A DNA stretch of 64,000 nucleotides from Olsenella profusa (GTDB lineage: Bacteria > Actinomycetota > Coriobacteriia > Coriobacteriales > Atopobiaceae). The position numbers were made by a program, and so were the translations under genes. Of the stretch, positions 18,856 to 27,929 are shown piece after piece; position 1 is the stretch's first letter; every line of letters starts with the position of its first letter. Under the pieces are notes generated by a model. The model ran no database searches, was not told the origin of the DNA, and worked only from the letters and a program-made list of their open reading frames with translations. The DNA lies in the NCBI RefSeq assembly GCF_016900315.1, contig NZ_JACSNQ010000007.1, positions 1 to 64,000 on the forward strand. The letters are read 5' to 3'.

Positions 18856-20583
18856 ATGTTCAAGCTCAGGAGATACCTTGCCGGGCACTACGCCGAGTGC
18901 GTGCTCGCGCCCCTGTTCAAGATGCTCGAGGCGCTGCTGCAGCTCCTCGTGCCCCTCGTGATGGCGCAGGTCATCGACGTGGGCATCCCCACGCGCGACG
19001 CCAGCTACGTGCTCTGGCACGGGGCGCTGCTCGTGGGCATGGGCGTCTTTGCCTGGGCCATCTCGGTCACGGCGCAGTACTTCTGCTCCAAGCTCGCGGC
19101 CGCCTTCGGCACGGCGCTGCGCGACGACCTCTTCCGCCACGTACTCTCGCTCTCCCGCGCGGACGTGGAGCGCCTCGGCCGCGCCAGCCTCACCACCCGC
19201 CTCACCAACGACACCCAGCAGGTCCAGGACGGCCTCAACATGTTCTTCCGCCTGATCCTGCGCTCGCCGTTCGTGACGCTCGGCACCGTGGTGGCCGCGT
19301 GGCTGGTTGACGGCGTGGAGGGCGCGGCGCTGCTCGTGGCTGTCGTCGTCTCCTTTGCGCTGGTCATGGGCTTCATGCGCCTCACCACCTCCCGCTACCG
19401 CGACATCCAGCGCGGCCTCGACGAGGTGCTGCTGCTCGTGGCGGAGAACCTCGAGGGCGTCCGCGTGCTGCGCGCCTTCCGCCGCGAGGCCGACGAGCGC
19501 GGCGCCTTCGCCGAGGCGGCCGGCACCGTGCGCCGCCGCCAGGTCACGACCGGCGACCTCTCCGCCCTCGTGAACCCCCTCACCTACGTGGCCATCAACT
19601 GCGGACTCATCGCGCTTTTGTGGCTCGGTGGCGCGCAGGTGGACGTCGGCAACCTCACGCAGGGCCAGCTCGTGGCCCTGGTGAGCTACGTGAGCCAGGC
19701 CCTCGTGGAGCTCCTCAAGCTCACCAACCTCATCGTCCTGCTCTCCAAGGCCTCCGCCTGCGCCCGCCGCGTGAACGAGGTCTTCGAGACGGCCCCCTCC
19801 ATGGCGGACGGCACCCGCGAGGCAGCGCTCGCCCCCGACGCGCCCGCCCTCACCTTCGACGACGTCAGCTTCACCTACGCTGGCGGCGCCGGCCCCGCGC
19901 TCTCCCGCGTGAGCTTCGAGCTTCCGGCCGGCGGCACCCTCGGCGTGATCGGCGGCACGGGCTCGGGCAAGTCCACCCTCGCGAGCCTCGCCCTGCGCTT
20001 CTACGACGCCACCGAGGGCTCCGTACGCGTGGGCGGCACGGACGTCCGCGAGCTCACGCGCTCCTCGCTGCGCCGCGTGGTCTCCCTCGTGGAGCAGGGC
20101 GCGCAGCTCTTCTCCGGCACCGTCGCCTCCAACCTGCGCTGGGGACGTTCCGACGCCGGCGAGAAGGACCTCCAGGCGGCGCTCGCCACCGCGCAGGCCG
20201 CCGGCGTCGTGGCCGGCAAGGGCGGGCTCGACGCGCCCGTGGAGCAGTTCGGGCGCAACTTCTCCGGCGGCCAGCGCCAGCGGGTCGCCATAGCCCGGAC
20301 GCTCGCGCGGCGTCCGGAGGTGCTCGTGCTCGACGACGCCTCCTCCGCGCTCGACTTCGCCACCGACGCGGCTCTGCGGCGCGCCCTCGCGCACGACTGC
20401 GCGGGCGCCGCCGTCGTCACCATCTCGCAGCGCGTGACCGCCGTGCGCCAGGCCGACCAGATCCTCGTGCTGGACGGTGGGCGCCAGGTGGGACTGGGCA
20501 CCCACGAGGAGCTTCTCGCCAGCTGCCCGGTCTACCGGGAGATCTGCGAGTCGCAGCTCACGCCCGAGGAGGTGGCCCGATGA
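18856..20583 (+). CDS. ABC exporter half-transporter, degenerate-site subunit
   Basis: A 575-aa membrane-plus-ATPase protein (start MFKLRRYLAGHYAE). Membrane domain to about residue 300; ATPase with Walker A GGTGSGKS, signature FSGGQRQR, Walker B LVLDDASSALD and switch SQRVTAV. Asp replaces the catalytic Glu and Gln replaces the switch His, so this subunit forms the degenerate site of a heterodimer. Its stop overlaps the next gene's start (ATGA), ensuring paired expression. It is an intact paralogue of the frameshifted pair at 4.3-8.0 kb. Likely role: export of drugs, lipids or peptides across the cytoplasmic membrane; the substrate is not deducible. Confidence 0.92.
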   Translation: MFKLRRYLAGHYAECVLAPLFKMLEALLQLLVPLVMAQVIDVGIPTRDASYVLWHGALLVGMGVFAWAISVTAQYFCSKLAAAFGTALRDDLFRHVLSLSRADVERLGRASLTTRLTNDTQQVQDGLNMFFRLILRSPFVTLGTVVAAWLVDGVEGAALLVAVVVSFALVMGFMRLTTSRYRDIQRGLDEVLLLVAENLEGVRVLRAFRREADERGAFAEAAGTVRRRQVTTGDLSALVNPLTYVAINCGLIALLWLGGAQVDVGNLTQGQLVALVSYVSQALVELLKLTNLIVLLSKASACARRVNEVFETAPSMADGTREAALAPDAPALTFDDVSFTYAGGAGPALSRVSFELPAGGTLGVIGGTGSGKSTLASLALRFYDATEGSVRVGGTDVRELTRSSLRRVVSLVEQGAQLFSGTVASNLRWGRSDAGEKDLQAALATAQAAGVVAGKGGLDAPVEQFGRNFSGGQRQRVAIARTLARRPEVLVLDDASSALDFATDAALRRALAHDCAGAAVVTISQRVTAVRQADQILVLDGGRQVGLGTHEELLASCPVYREICESQLTPEEVAR

Positions 20584-22382
20584 GCGGCAGGTTTGGCGGG
20601 CGCGCGTCCGGCGCGCGCGGGGTCGGCAGGGGCCGCGGGGCCGCGCGCAGCGACGGCACCGTCCGCCGCATGGTCGGCCTCTTTGCGCGCAGGCGCGGTA
20701 GTGTGGCCGCGGCGGCGGTGCTGGCGGTGGCCGTGGTGGTGGGGACGCTCTCCCTGCCCGTGCTCTCCGGCCGCGCCGTCGACTGCGTCGTGGGGCCCGG
20801 TCAGGTCGACTTTGCCGGGCTGCGACGCGCGCTCGCGGCCATCGCGGTGGCGCTGACGGGAACGGCCCTGGCGCAGTGGGCGCTCTCGGCGCTCACCAAC
20901 CGGCTCGCCTTCGGGGCCACCTTCGAGCTGCGCCGGGCTGCCTTCGACCACCTGCAGGAGCTCCCCCTCTCCTACCTGGACTCCCACGGCCACGGCGACC
21001 TCGCCAGCCGGATCGTCACGGACGCCGACCAGCTCTCCAACGGCCTGCTCATGGCCTTCCAGCAGCTGCCCACCGGCGTGCTCACCATCGTGGTCACGCT
21101 CGCGTTCATGTTCGCCCTGAACCCTCTGGTCGCCGCGGTGGTGGCGCTGCTCACGCCGATCTCGGTCTTCACGGCGCGCTTCATCGCCACGCACAGCGCC
21201 CGGCACTTCTCCGGCCAGACGCGCCTGCGCGGCGAGCTCACCGCCTACGCGGAGGAGATGATCGGCGGGATCTCCGCCGTGGAGACCTTCCAGACCCAGG
21301 ACGAGGTGCTCGCCCGCTTCGCCGTCACCGACGCCGCGCTCGGGCAGGAGAGCTTCAAGGCGGTGTTCTTCTCGTCCCTGGTGAACCCCACCACGCGCTT
21401 TGCGAACGCCCTGGTCTACGCCGCCATCGGCATCTTCGGCGCGTTCGTGGCCATGTCCGGCGGCATCACCGTGGGCGGGCTCTCGGCCTTTCTGGGCTAC
21501 GCGGACCAGTACGCCAAGCCGTTCAACGACATCTCCGGCGTGGCCACCGAGCTCCAGAACTCCGTGGCCTGCGCGCGGCGGCTCTTCGAGCTCCTGGACG
21601 TGCCCGCCGAGGAGGCGGACGCTCCCGACACGGCCGAGCTGACGGCGCCGCGCGGCGAGGTGCGCCTGGAGCACGTGGCCTTTGGCTACGAGCCGCTCCG
21701 CCCGGTCCTCACGGACGTGGACCTCTCCGTGCGCCCGGGCCAGCGCATCGCCCTGGTGGGCGAGACGGGCTGCGGCAAGACCACCCTCATCAACCTGCTC
21801 ATGCGCTTCTACGACGTGGACGCCGGCGCCGTGCGCGTGGACGGGCTTGACGTGCGGGGGCTCACGCGCGCAAGCCTGCGCGCCGGCTGGGGCATGGTCC
21901 TGCAGGACACCTGGGTGCGGCGCGCGACGGTCTTCGAGAACGTGGCGATGGGCCGGCCCGGCGCCACGCCGGAGGAGGTGCGCGCCGCCTGCCGGGAGGC
22001 CTACGCGGACGACTTCGTCTCCCGGCTGCCGCAGGGCTACGACACGGTGCTCGACGGCTCGGAGTCGCTCTCCGCGGGCCAGCGCCAGCTCCTGTGCATC
22101 GCGCGGGTGATGCTCGCGCGCCCGGCGATGCTCATCCTGGACGAGGCCACGTCCAACATCGACACGCGCACCGAGCTCCTGGTGCAGCGCGCCTTCGCCC
22201 GCCTCATGGAGGGCCGCACGAGCTTCGTGGTGGCGCACCGCCTCTCCACCGTCCGCGACGCCGACCTCATCTGCGTGATCGCCGACGGGCGGATCGTCGA
22301 GCGCGGCACTCACGAGGAGCTGCTCGCCACCGGCGGGCGCTACCGGCAGATCTACGAGGCGCAGTTCGCCCCGACGGAGTAG
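20580..22382 (+). CDS. ABC exporter half-transporter, catalytic-site subunit
   Basis: A 600-aa partner of the preceding gene. A Gly/Arg-rich N-terminal tail (about 25 residues) precedes the membrane domain. ATPase motifs: Walker A GETGCGKT, signature LSAGQRQ (Ala in place of the second Gly), Walker B LILDEATSNID with the catalytic Glu, and VVAHRLS with the switch His. With the LSGGQ/DD/Q pattern in the partner this reproduces the asymmetric arrangement of BmrCD/TM287-288. The ATG overlaps the upstream stop by 4 bases. No regulator is adjacent. Confidence 0.92.
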   Translation: MSGRFGGRASGARGVGRGRGAARSDGTVRRMVGLFARRRGSVAAAAVLAVAVVVGTLSLPVLSGRAVDCVVGPGQVDFAGLRRALAAIAVALTGTALAQWALSALTNRLAFGATFELRRAAFDHLQELPLSYLDSHGHGDLASRIVTDADQLSNGLLMAFQQLPTGVLTIVVTLAFMFALNPLVAAVVALLTPISVFTARFIATHSARHFSGQTRLRGELTAYAEEMIGGISAVETFQTQDEVLARFAVTDAALGQESFKAVFFSSLVNPTTRFANALVYAAIGIFGAFVAMSGGITVGGLSAFLGYADQYAKPFNDISGVATELQNSVACARRLFELLDVPAEEADAPDTAELTAPRGEVRLEHVAFGYEPLRPVLTDVDLSVRPGQRIALVGETGCGKTTLINLLMRFYDVDAGAVRVDGLDVRGLTRASLRAGWGMVLQDTWVRRATVFENVAMGRPGATPEEVRAACREAYADDFVSRLPQGYDTVLDGSESLSAGQRQLLCIARVMLARPAMLILDEATSNIDTRTELLVQRAFARLMEGRTSFVVAHRLSTVRDADLICVIADGRIVERGTHEELLATGGRYRQIYEAQFAPTE

Positions 22383-22430
22383 CGGGGGGTACGGCTGGCG
22401 GGGGCGCGGGCGGACGGGCGGCCGGACTTC

Positions 22431-22665
22431 CGCACCGTTTTCGGACACCTCCGGCGAGAAGAACGTCCGGAAACAGTACGCGCTACGAGGGACGCACTGT
22501 TTTCTGACGTTCTTCTCGCCAGGTTCGTCCAGAAGCGGTGCGCCCGATCCCCCACGCACCGTTTCTGGACACTTCCCACCTGCAAACCGTCCGGAAACAG
22601 TGTGCCCCTCTGGGGACGTACCGTTTCCGGACGCTCTCGGGCAGAAAAACGTCCAAACACGGTGC
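22431..22665. repeat. Array of four ~50-bp hairpins at 62-bp steps
   Basis: The 366-base gap 22383-22748 has no gene. Four imperfect hairpins begin at 22431, 22494, 22555 and 22617. Each has a left arm close to CGCACCGTTTCYGGAC and a right arm close to GTCCGGAAACAGTGCG, separated by about 17-18 bases. The loops of hairpins 1 and 2 contain the GAGAAGAAC motif in opposite orientations (22456-22464 and 22509-22517). A further motif, GAGAAGGAC, is at 22738-22746. The array could act as a two-way transcription barrier between convergent genes. Confidence 0.88.
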
Positions 22666-22748
22666 CGCCCATCACCCGCCGCCCGCAGCCCGCCGTCCAT
22701 CCAGCCACGGCACCACCACCCGCGACCACCCGCCGGCGAGAAGGACCC

Positions 22749-22967
22749 CTACAGGCCGTGCTCGGCCAGGCGGCGCACGATCTCCCGCAGCGTCACACGC
22801 GCGGCGAAGAGCTGCCGGTACGTGGCCGTCCGCACCCTTCCCTCGGCGGCGAGCCGTTCCATGCGCGCGCACGTGTCGGCGAGCTCGGCGCGCACGTCGG
22901 CAGCGAACGCGTCGTAGGCCACCAGGCGCGCCGCGTCGTCCGCGCCGCCGGAAGCGTCGCCGGTCAT
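22749..22967 (-). CDS. Small hypothetical protein, translationally coupled to a MIF-like gene
   Basis: A 72-aa, Ala- and Arg-rich, probably helical protein (MTGDASGGADDAARLVAYDAFAA...). Its ATG overlaps the stop of the upstream MIF-like gene as TGATG, which argues that it is real. The charged helical pattern with LVAYD and REIVRRLAEHGL faintly recalls small chorismate-mutase-type or DUF helical domains, but I do not recognise the family. Confidence 0.6.
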   Translation of the reverse strand: MTGDASGGADDAARLVAYDAFAADVRAELADTCARMERLAAEGRVRTATYRQLFAARVTLREIVRRLAEHGL

Positions 22968-23317
22968 CAGAAGTTGGCCCCGTTCCAGCCGAAGTCGGGC
23001 GTCCAGCCGTAGCGGATGTAGAGCCGCGCCGGGTCCACGCCAAGCTCGCGGGCAATCGCGGGCGTGACCTCCTCGGTGAAGCGCTCCCAGACGCCTGCGT
23101 CGACCGCGTCGCGCGCGAACACGCTCACCTCGACGTAGGCCGCCGGCGCCGAGTCGTCACCGGCAAAGTAGATGGGCACGTCGCCCTCGAACAGGCACAT
23201 CAGCCACGACTCGGACTTGCCGGGCACGACCTCGATCGCGCGGCCGTAGGCGGCCTTCAGGGCCTCGCGGGCCTCGGGCGAAATGGGCTCGGAGCAGTGC
23301 GTGTGAACGACGGGCAT
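22967..23317 (-). CDS. MIF-like tautomerase superfamily protein
   Basis: A 116-aa protein similar to macrophage migration inhibitory factor / phenylpyruvate tautomerase. After removal of the initiator Met it starts with Pro (MPVVHTHCS), the catalytic base of the superfamily. The blocks GKSESWLMCLFEGDVPIYFAGDDSAPAAYVEVSVF (given here as residues about 38-73) and RLYIRYGWTPDFGWNGANF match the MIF pattern of PaS.SWM and the C-terminal NWGWNG.TF motif. Acts as a homotrimer in known members. The start at 23317 is followed downstream by a coupled 72-aa gene. No signal peptide is seen. Confidence 0.85.
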   Translation of the reverse strand: MPVVHTHCSEPISPEAREALKAAYGRAIEVVPGKSESWLMCLFEGDVPIYFAGDDSAPAAYVEVSVFARDAVDAGVWERFTEEVTPAIARELGVDPARLYIRYGWTPDFGWNGANF

Positions 23318-23467
23318 GGCGTCTCCTCTCGTCGGGTCCCGCAGGCAAACGGGCAGATAGCAGAAGGATAGCCGAGAAGGACCCGCGACGTGCCGCTCCC
23401 CGCCACGGGCCGCCGCGGGTCGTGCGGGCCCCGCTCCCCGCCACAAGCCGGCCCACCATGGGCCGCC

Positions 23468-23845
23468 CTACTCCCCCTCCACGCGGCGGCGCAGCTGCTT
23501 CACCTTGCCACGGGCGCGCTTGTCCTCGAGGCGACGGCGGCGCTGACCCACCGGGACGCGCGTCTTCTTCCGCGGGCGCGGCGGCCGGGCACGGCGCCGG
23601 CACGTCTCGAGGATCTTCTCGACGCAGCGCTCGCGGTTGCGCAGCTGGCTGCGCTCCTCGCGCGAGACCACCACGATGCCGGTGGGCACGTGGCGCATGC
23701 GCACGGCGGAGTCGGCCGTGTTCACGCCCTGGCCGCCCGGCCCCGAGGCATGGAAGGCCTGCACCTCGCAGTCGCGCGCGATCTGCTCGGCGCTCATCCG
23801 TGCGAAGGCGGCGTAGTCGCGGTATGTGAGCGGTCTCTCCCCCAT
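23468..23845 (-). CDS. arfB: Short GGQ-motif release-factor-like protein (ArfB/YaeJ-type)
   Basis: A 125-aa domain-3 release factor homologue: [22 protein letters not shown] contains the GGQ that triggers peptidyl-tRNA hydrolysis, and the C-terminal 40 residues are extremely basic ([23 protein letters not shown]), as expected for a tail that enters the empty mRNA channel. It lacks a codon-recognition domain. This suits ribosome rescue by an ArfB-type protein; a PrfH-type domain is the alternative. Monocistronic; ATG at 23845 with SD GGGAGAG. Confidence 0.8.
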   Translation of the reverse strand: MGERPLTYRDYAAFARMSAEQIARDCEVQAFHASGPGGQGVNTADSAVRMRHVPTGIVVVSREERSQLRNRERCVEKILETCRRRARPPRPRKKTRVPVGQRRRRLEDKRARGKVKQLRRRVEGE

Positions 23846-24025
23846 GCCGGCAATCCTACCAGAGGGAGGCACGCACCCGCAGGCCCAAGCGGCGAGAAGA
23901 ACCCGCAGGCGCCACCCGCCCCCGACGCCCGTCGCCCGCTCCCCGACGGCTTCCGGAAGTCCCAAACCCGGCAGCGTATAGTAAGGGTTTTGCAAGCCCA
24001 CCGTCACGACTCTGTGAGGTTCCCG

Positions 24026-26155
24026 ATGTCCCTGCCGTCCCTCGTGGTCCCGCTCGCCACGCTCGTCCTTATCGCCGCGCTGTCGGCCGTCCGCGCCCTC
24101 CGTGTCGGCCGGCCACGTGCCGCCGACGTCGCGTGGCTCGCCGTGCCCGCGGTCCTTCTCGCCGCCGTCGCCGTCTGGTGCACCCTCGGCCTCTACACGG
24201 GAGGCCTCGCCGAGCTCGTCGCCGCCTGCGTCGCTGCCCTCCTGGCCGCCGCGACGGCCCTCGGGCGCGAGCGCGCCCTCACGGCGCTCCGCCGCAGGCT
24301 CGCCCCCGCGGCCGCCGAGGTCCTTCTCGCCGTGGTGGCGCTGCTCGTCTGCACCGTGCTTGCCCACCTTGCCCTAGAGCTGCCCTACAACCCCACGGCC
24401 CTCTCCATCGCCCCCGGCTTCGCCCTCATCCAGCTGCTCGTCATCCTGGCCGCCCTCGTGCTCGGCTACTTCCTCTTCCAGCGGCACGGCTCGGGCCTCG
24501 CGCTGGGCGTGGGCGTCTGCTTTGCCATCGGGCTCGCGCAGTTCTTCGTCGCCGGCTTCAAGGCGTCGGCGATCCTGCCCAACGACCTCTTCGTCCTGGG
24601 GACCGCCGCTGCGGTGAGCGGCAGCTACGTCTACAGCGTCGACGGGGCGGTCCTGCTGGGCCTGGCCTGCCTGCTTCTGGCCCTGCCCGTCTGCATGCTC
24701 GTGGCGCCGGCCCCGCGGGAGAGCTCCCGCGGCGTCGTGCGGGAGGCCATCGTCAACCTGGGGTGCTCGCTCGTCGCGCTCACCCTGCTGTGGGTCGGCG
24801 TGAGCGTCCCGAGCTACTTCGACGACCTCGGGGTGGGCATGGAGTACTGGTACACGCTGGACTACTACGAGAAGCAGGGGTTTCTCACCACGTTCATCGC
24901 CGTGGCGCAGGACCTGCCGATCGAGGAGCCCGAGGGCTACACGGACGACGGCGCCCGCGAGCTCGAGGCCCGCTACGCCGCGGCCTACGACGAGACGCTC
25001 GGTGCCACGGAGGCGTGCGCCGCCGCGAGCGCGCAGTTCGCAGACGTGCGGCCCTCGATTGTCTGCGTCATGAACGAGACCTTCGCCGACCTCTCCGCGC
25101 TCGACGGCGGGAGCTGGGGCTATGAGGGGCCGGCGCGCTTCCGGTCGCTGGGATCTACGGACGGCTCCGTCATGACCGGCGAGCTCAGCGTCTCCGTGAT
25201 CGGCGGGGGCACCTGCAACTCAGAGTTCGAGTTCCTCACCGGCGTCCCGCTGGCCTACGTGGGCGACGGCAAGTACCCCTACTCGCTCTACGACCTCTCC
25301 GAGGCGCCGAGCCTCGCCAGGCAGCTCGGGGCGCTCGGCTACGACACCACGGCCATCCACCCCAACTTCCCCACCAACTGGAACCGCGACCGCGTCTACG
25401 AGATGCTCGGCTTCGACCGCTTCCTCTCCTTCGACGCCTTCGACGGCGCCGCGTGGTTCCACAGCGGGGTCTCCGACGCCGAGACCTACGACGAGGTCCT
25501 CGAGATCCTGCGCTCCGACGACGACCCGCAGCTCGTCTTTGACGTTACGATGCAGAACCACTCAAGCTACGACCAGGGAAACATTGGCGACGTGGAGCGC
25601 TACGAGGTCGACGGCGTGAGCGACTACGACAACGCCCGGCTCTCGGAGTACCTGGGCTGCATCGAGGAGTCCGACCGCGCGCTCGCCGACTTCGTGGCCG
25701 AGCTCGCCGAGCTGGACCGCCCGGTGGTGCTCGTCTTCTTTGGGGACCACCAGCCCGCGCTCTCCACGATCCTGGCCGACGCGCTCTACCCCGGCGAGGC
25801 GGAGGCCGACCCGCTCTCCCACACCCTGCGCACGCACGAGACGAGCTACCTCGTCTGGGCCAACTACGACGTGGCGGGGGCGGCCGACACGGCCGGCGCT
25901 GAGTCCGCGGCCGGCGCGGCCGGGACGAGCCCCGCCTACCTCTGGGCACAGACGGCCGAGGCCATGGGCGTGCCCCTCACCGACTACCAGAAGGCGCTCC
26001 TCGCGGTGCGCGCGGAGATGCCGGAGCTGACGCTCGTGGGCGCCCGGTCCGCGGACGGAACCTGGTGCGCCCTCACCGACGAGGACGCGCTGCCCGCGGT
26101 CTTTGACGACCTCGCGCAGATCTCCTACCTTGAGTTCGCAAGCAAGCTCGAGTAG
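24026..26155 (+). CDS. LTA-synthase-like membrane sulfatase-family protein
   Basis: A 709-aa protein with an N-terminal membrane region of about eight hydrophobic segments (residues 1-260) and an extracellular alkaline-phosphatase-fold domain. The latter shows [14 protein letters not shown] (Glu/Thr region of the LtaS active site), [42 protein letters not shown] and FFGDHQPAL, all characteristic of LtaS/MdoB-type phosphoglycerol transferases. Such enzymes polymerise glycerol-phosphate onto lipid or glycan. A truncated paralogue lies at 35.9-37.3 kb. Start ATG 24026. The coding sequence contains two GTCCTTCTC motifs (24152-24160, 24320-24328). A hairpin follows the stop. Confidence 0.88.
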   Translation: MSLPSLVVPLATLVLIAALSAVRALRVGRPRAADVAWLAVPAVLLAAVAVWCTLGLYTGGLAELVAACVAALLAAATALGRERALTALRRRLAPAAAEVLLAVVALLVCTVLAHLALELPYNPTALSIAPGFALIQLLVILAALVLGYFLFQRHGSGLALGVGVCFAIGLAQFFVAGFKASAILPNDLFVLGTAAAVSGSYVYSVDGAVLLGLACLLLALPVCMLVAPAPRESSRGVVREAIVNLGCSLVALTLLWVGVSVPSYFDDLGVGMEYWYTLDYYEKQGFLTTFIAVAQDLPIEEPEGYTDDGARELEARYAAAYDETLGATEACAAASAQFADVRPSIVCVMNETFADLSALDGGSWGYEGPARFRSLGSTDGSVMTGELSVSVIGGGTCNSEFEFLTGVPLAYVGDGKYPYSLYDLSEAPSLARQLGALGYDTTAIHPNFPTNWNRDRVYEMLGFDRFLSFDAFDGAAWFHSGVSDAETYDEVLEILRSDDDPQLVFDVTMQNHSSYDQGNIGDVERYEVDGVSDYDNARLSEYLGCIEESDRALADFVAELAELDRPVVLVFFGDHQPALSTILADALYPGEAEADPLSHTLRTHETSYLVWANYDVAGAADTAGAESAAGAAGTSPAYLWAQTAEAMGVPLTDYQKALLAVRAEMPELTLVGARSADGTWCALTDEDALPAVFDDLAQISYLEFASKLE

Positions 26156-26166
26156 CCGCGCGTGGC

Positions 26167-26221
26167 GGCGAGAAGAACCTGCGGGCAGGCACCCCCCGGC
26201 AGGTCTCAGGTTCTTCTCGCC
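26167..26221. terminator. Hairpin with inverted GAGAAGAAC arms
   Basis: Perfect 15-base arms GGCGAGAAGAACCTG (26167-26181) and CAGGTTCTTCTCGCC (26207-26221) flank a 25-base loop, 12 bases after the stop of the LTA-synthase-like gene. There is no clear T-run, so Rho-independent termination is uncertain. The sequence after it (26222-26335) has CGCCYG-type short repeats and no gene. Confidence 0.7.
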
Positions 26222-26335
26222 GGGTCGGGCGTGCGGTTGCGCGTGCTTCTCGCCTGCCGTGCGTCCTTCCCGCCCGCTGCGCGTCCCTCTCGCCCCGTCC
26301 ACGGCGCGTCGGCAAAAGAAAGTCAAAATTGGGGG

Positions 26336-26365
26336 TTGCGCTACCGGTACCTTCCTTGCTAATAT
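26336..26365 (+). promoter_or_regulatory. tRNA-Val promoter
   Basis: TTGCGC at 26336-26341 and TAATAT at 26360-26365 with an 18-base spacer lie 41 bases before the tRNA. The same TTGCGC -35 is used by the tRNA-Gly gene at 46.9 kb. Confidence 0.65.
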
Positions 26366-26406
26366 ATCCCTCGCGCTGCAGACCCCACTGCAGCGGAACA
26401 ACATTC

Positions 26407-26481
26407 GGGCGTTTAGCTCAGGGGGAGAGCGCTTCCCTGACACGGAAGAGGTCACAAGTTCAAATCTTGTAACGCCCACCA
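26407..26481 (+). tRNA. tRNA-Val (GAC)
   Basis: A complete cloverleaf: acceptor arms GGGCGTT and AACGCCC, anticodon loop in TTCCCTGACACGGAA giving GAC, T-loop CAAGTTCAAATCTTG, and an encoded ACCA 3' end. It is followed by a Rho-independent terminator and then by decayed, lower-GC DNA, as often happens beside tRNA integration sites. Confidence 0.95.
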
Positions 26482-26489
26482 TTAATTCG

Positions 26490-26521
26490 CAGCTCAGAGC
26501 ATGTCCGCTCTGAGCTGTTTT
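26490..26521 (+). terminator. Terminator after tRNA-Val
   Basis: Hairpin arms CAGCTCAGAGC (26490-26500) and GCTCTGAGCTG (26507-26517) followed by TTTTC. Confidence 0.85.
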
Positions 26522-26689
26522 CGTATCTGTCCAAATGGTGTCAAAACAATTATCAAAATTCGGCGAGATTCACCGGACGGTATGAAGTGCCAAGTTATGC
26601 ATGGACTCGAGATTCTTTCGAGTGCCGAGACCTACCTGCACCTCTCTTCCTTTGTATGAGGTCGAGTGGCAGTGGAATCAAAGGAGCGC

Positions 26690-27079
26690 TGGTTGACGCT
26701 TCACGCATAAAGTCAACCGCTCCTCGACGTCGCGTTCGCAGCGTGCGGGAATCGGGTTCATCGCCACCGACTTCGACCCGACCGTGTCCTCGACGCAGCT
26801 TGACTCGCACAGCGGCGAGATCGTGCTCGACAGCGTCGAGGCGGAGGGCCCACCGGCATGTACAACCTCGACCGCGTCTTCGGGCGCGACGACGCCAGCG
26901 TGGGAGTCACCGGGGCGTAGGGGCCCGCCGCCTCCGTAGCCGCCCGCTTCGCACGGAACGCCGCAGGCGGTATAGGGCTCGACGTCGTCGCGCTCGTCAT
27001 CGCACTTCGCGCCCGGCGCGGCCGCGCTCTTGTCATCGGAAGCAACCCTGCGGGCAGCCCATGCCGGACCCATGCCGGA
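26690..27079 (+). pseudogene. Decayed coding remnant downstream of tRNA-Val
   Basis: Translating across frames gives a continuous protein-like path: GFIATDFDPTVSSTQLDS, then EIVLDSVEAEGP, a frame change near 26850 to GMYNLDRVFGRDDASVGVTGA, a stop at 26918, and again in frame GPAASVAARFARNAAGGIGL and a hydrophobic stretch DVVALVIALRARRGRALVIG. The alternation of sensible peptide with a frameshift and stop indicates an old gene, perhaps of a membrane or secreted protein, but I cannot name the family. 26522-26689 holds nothing recognisable. Confidence 0.4.
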
Positions 27080-27361
27080 CTAGCTATCGCGACGCCTCTT
27101 AACGTACCGAAAGAGCGAGATGGCCGAAAGGGAGCTGGAGGTGACCATCAGCGCAACCCCTCCGAAATACCATCCGTTAACCGTGTCAAGAATCGACGAT
27201 ACGTCGACCCTGGTGTTCGACCACAATATGAAAAGAAAGCAGAGGGATGAGAGGAAGAAGCTCGAGGCGACGAGCACTATCGATCGGTCCGAGGGCCTGA
27301 GCAGGGCGGCAATCAGCGCGAGGGCCACCGAAGCCGCTCCCAGATACAGGGCGAGTATCAT
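27080..27361 (-). CDS. Small hypothetical membrane protein
   Basis: A 93-aa protein with three predicted membrane segments: ILALYLGAASVALALIAALL, VLVASSFFLSSLCFLFILW and YFGGVALMVTSSSLSAISLF, ending in the basic tail RYVKRRRDS. I use the ATG at 27361 with GGCGGAA upstream; a TTG at 27373 is an alternative. GC is visibly lower than in neighbouring genes, suggesting acquired DNA. The family is unknown. Confidence 0.6.
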   Translation of the reverse strand: MILALYLGAASVALALIAALLRPSDRSIVLVASSFFLSSLCFLFILWSNTRVDVSSILDTVNGWYFGGVALMVTSSSLSAISLFRYVKRRRDS

Positions 27362-27373
27362 AATTTCCGCCAA

Positions 27374-27929
27374 TCTTTAGCAGTGCCGCCCATCAAATAT
27401 CTGCATGATTGATTTTACAGCAACTCATCGCGCCGCGAGCCTAGTTCCCGATGTACGAGGAGTATGGGAGGTCAGAGGCTCCGCCCAGCGCGCGCTGGGA
27501 TTGCGGGAAGTCGGGGGCTTTCTCCACCCCGCGCTCAAGAATTGCGTAAAGTCTGGGGCCTCGTGGCCAGACATCGTAGATTCCTTGAGCGGATGGGGAC
27601 AGAACCTCCCGACTTCAGGGCTTCTCCGCGCAGACAAAGACAGAGCCCTCCGACTTCCGGGGTTTCTCGAGCACAGGGGCGTACGATCTCGCAGGATGAC
27701 CCGCTCAGCCCTCAGGACGGGGAGCGGCCTCACGCGCGGCGGTCGGCAGCCCGGCAGAATAGACGCGCCTCCGGACGAGATGGACCTCCCCTCTTGTTCG
27801 GCGCCGGAAGCGGTCGATATCCTGCCGGAAGGGCCGTTTCATGCCGTGGCCCTCGCCAGCGTGCGACACGGGTGCGGGTGCTGTCGCCATGTGCAGACAG
27901 ACATCCCGTTGTCAAAGAGGAGGCACATT
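27374..27929. repeat. Gene-free gap with GAAGTCGGGGGCTT-type repeats
   Basis: No credible gene is seen in this 556-base gap. Between about 27490 and 27680 a short element occurs in both directions: GGGAAGTCGGGGGCTTTC and a variant GTAAAGTCTGGGGCCTC forward, then CTCCCGACTTCAGGGCTTC and CTCCGACTTCCGGGGTTTC reversed, so the array can fold on itself. The rest, to the SD AGAGGAGG at 27917-27924, may include the promoter of the next operon, but none was clear. Confidence 0.55.

Noticed and set aside
22431-22665. Regular repeats at 62-bp steps resembling a short CRISPR array
   Set aside because: The units are internally inverted hairpins with diverged arms, the repeats are not identical, and no cas genes are near.
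26595-27073. Minus-strand open frames over the strip after tRNA-Val
   Set aside because: Their translations are Arg/Ala/Gly-rich with no fold-like pattern, while the plus strand gives a better broken protein path.
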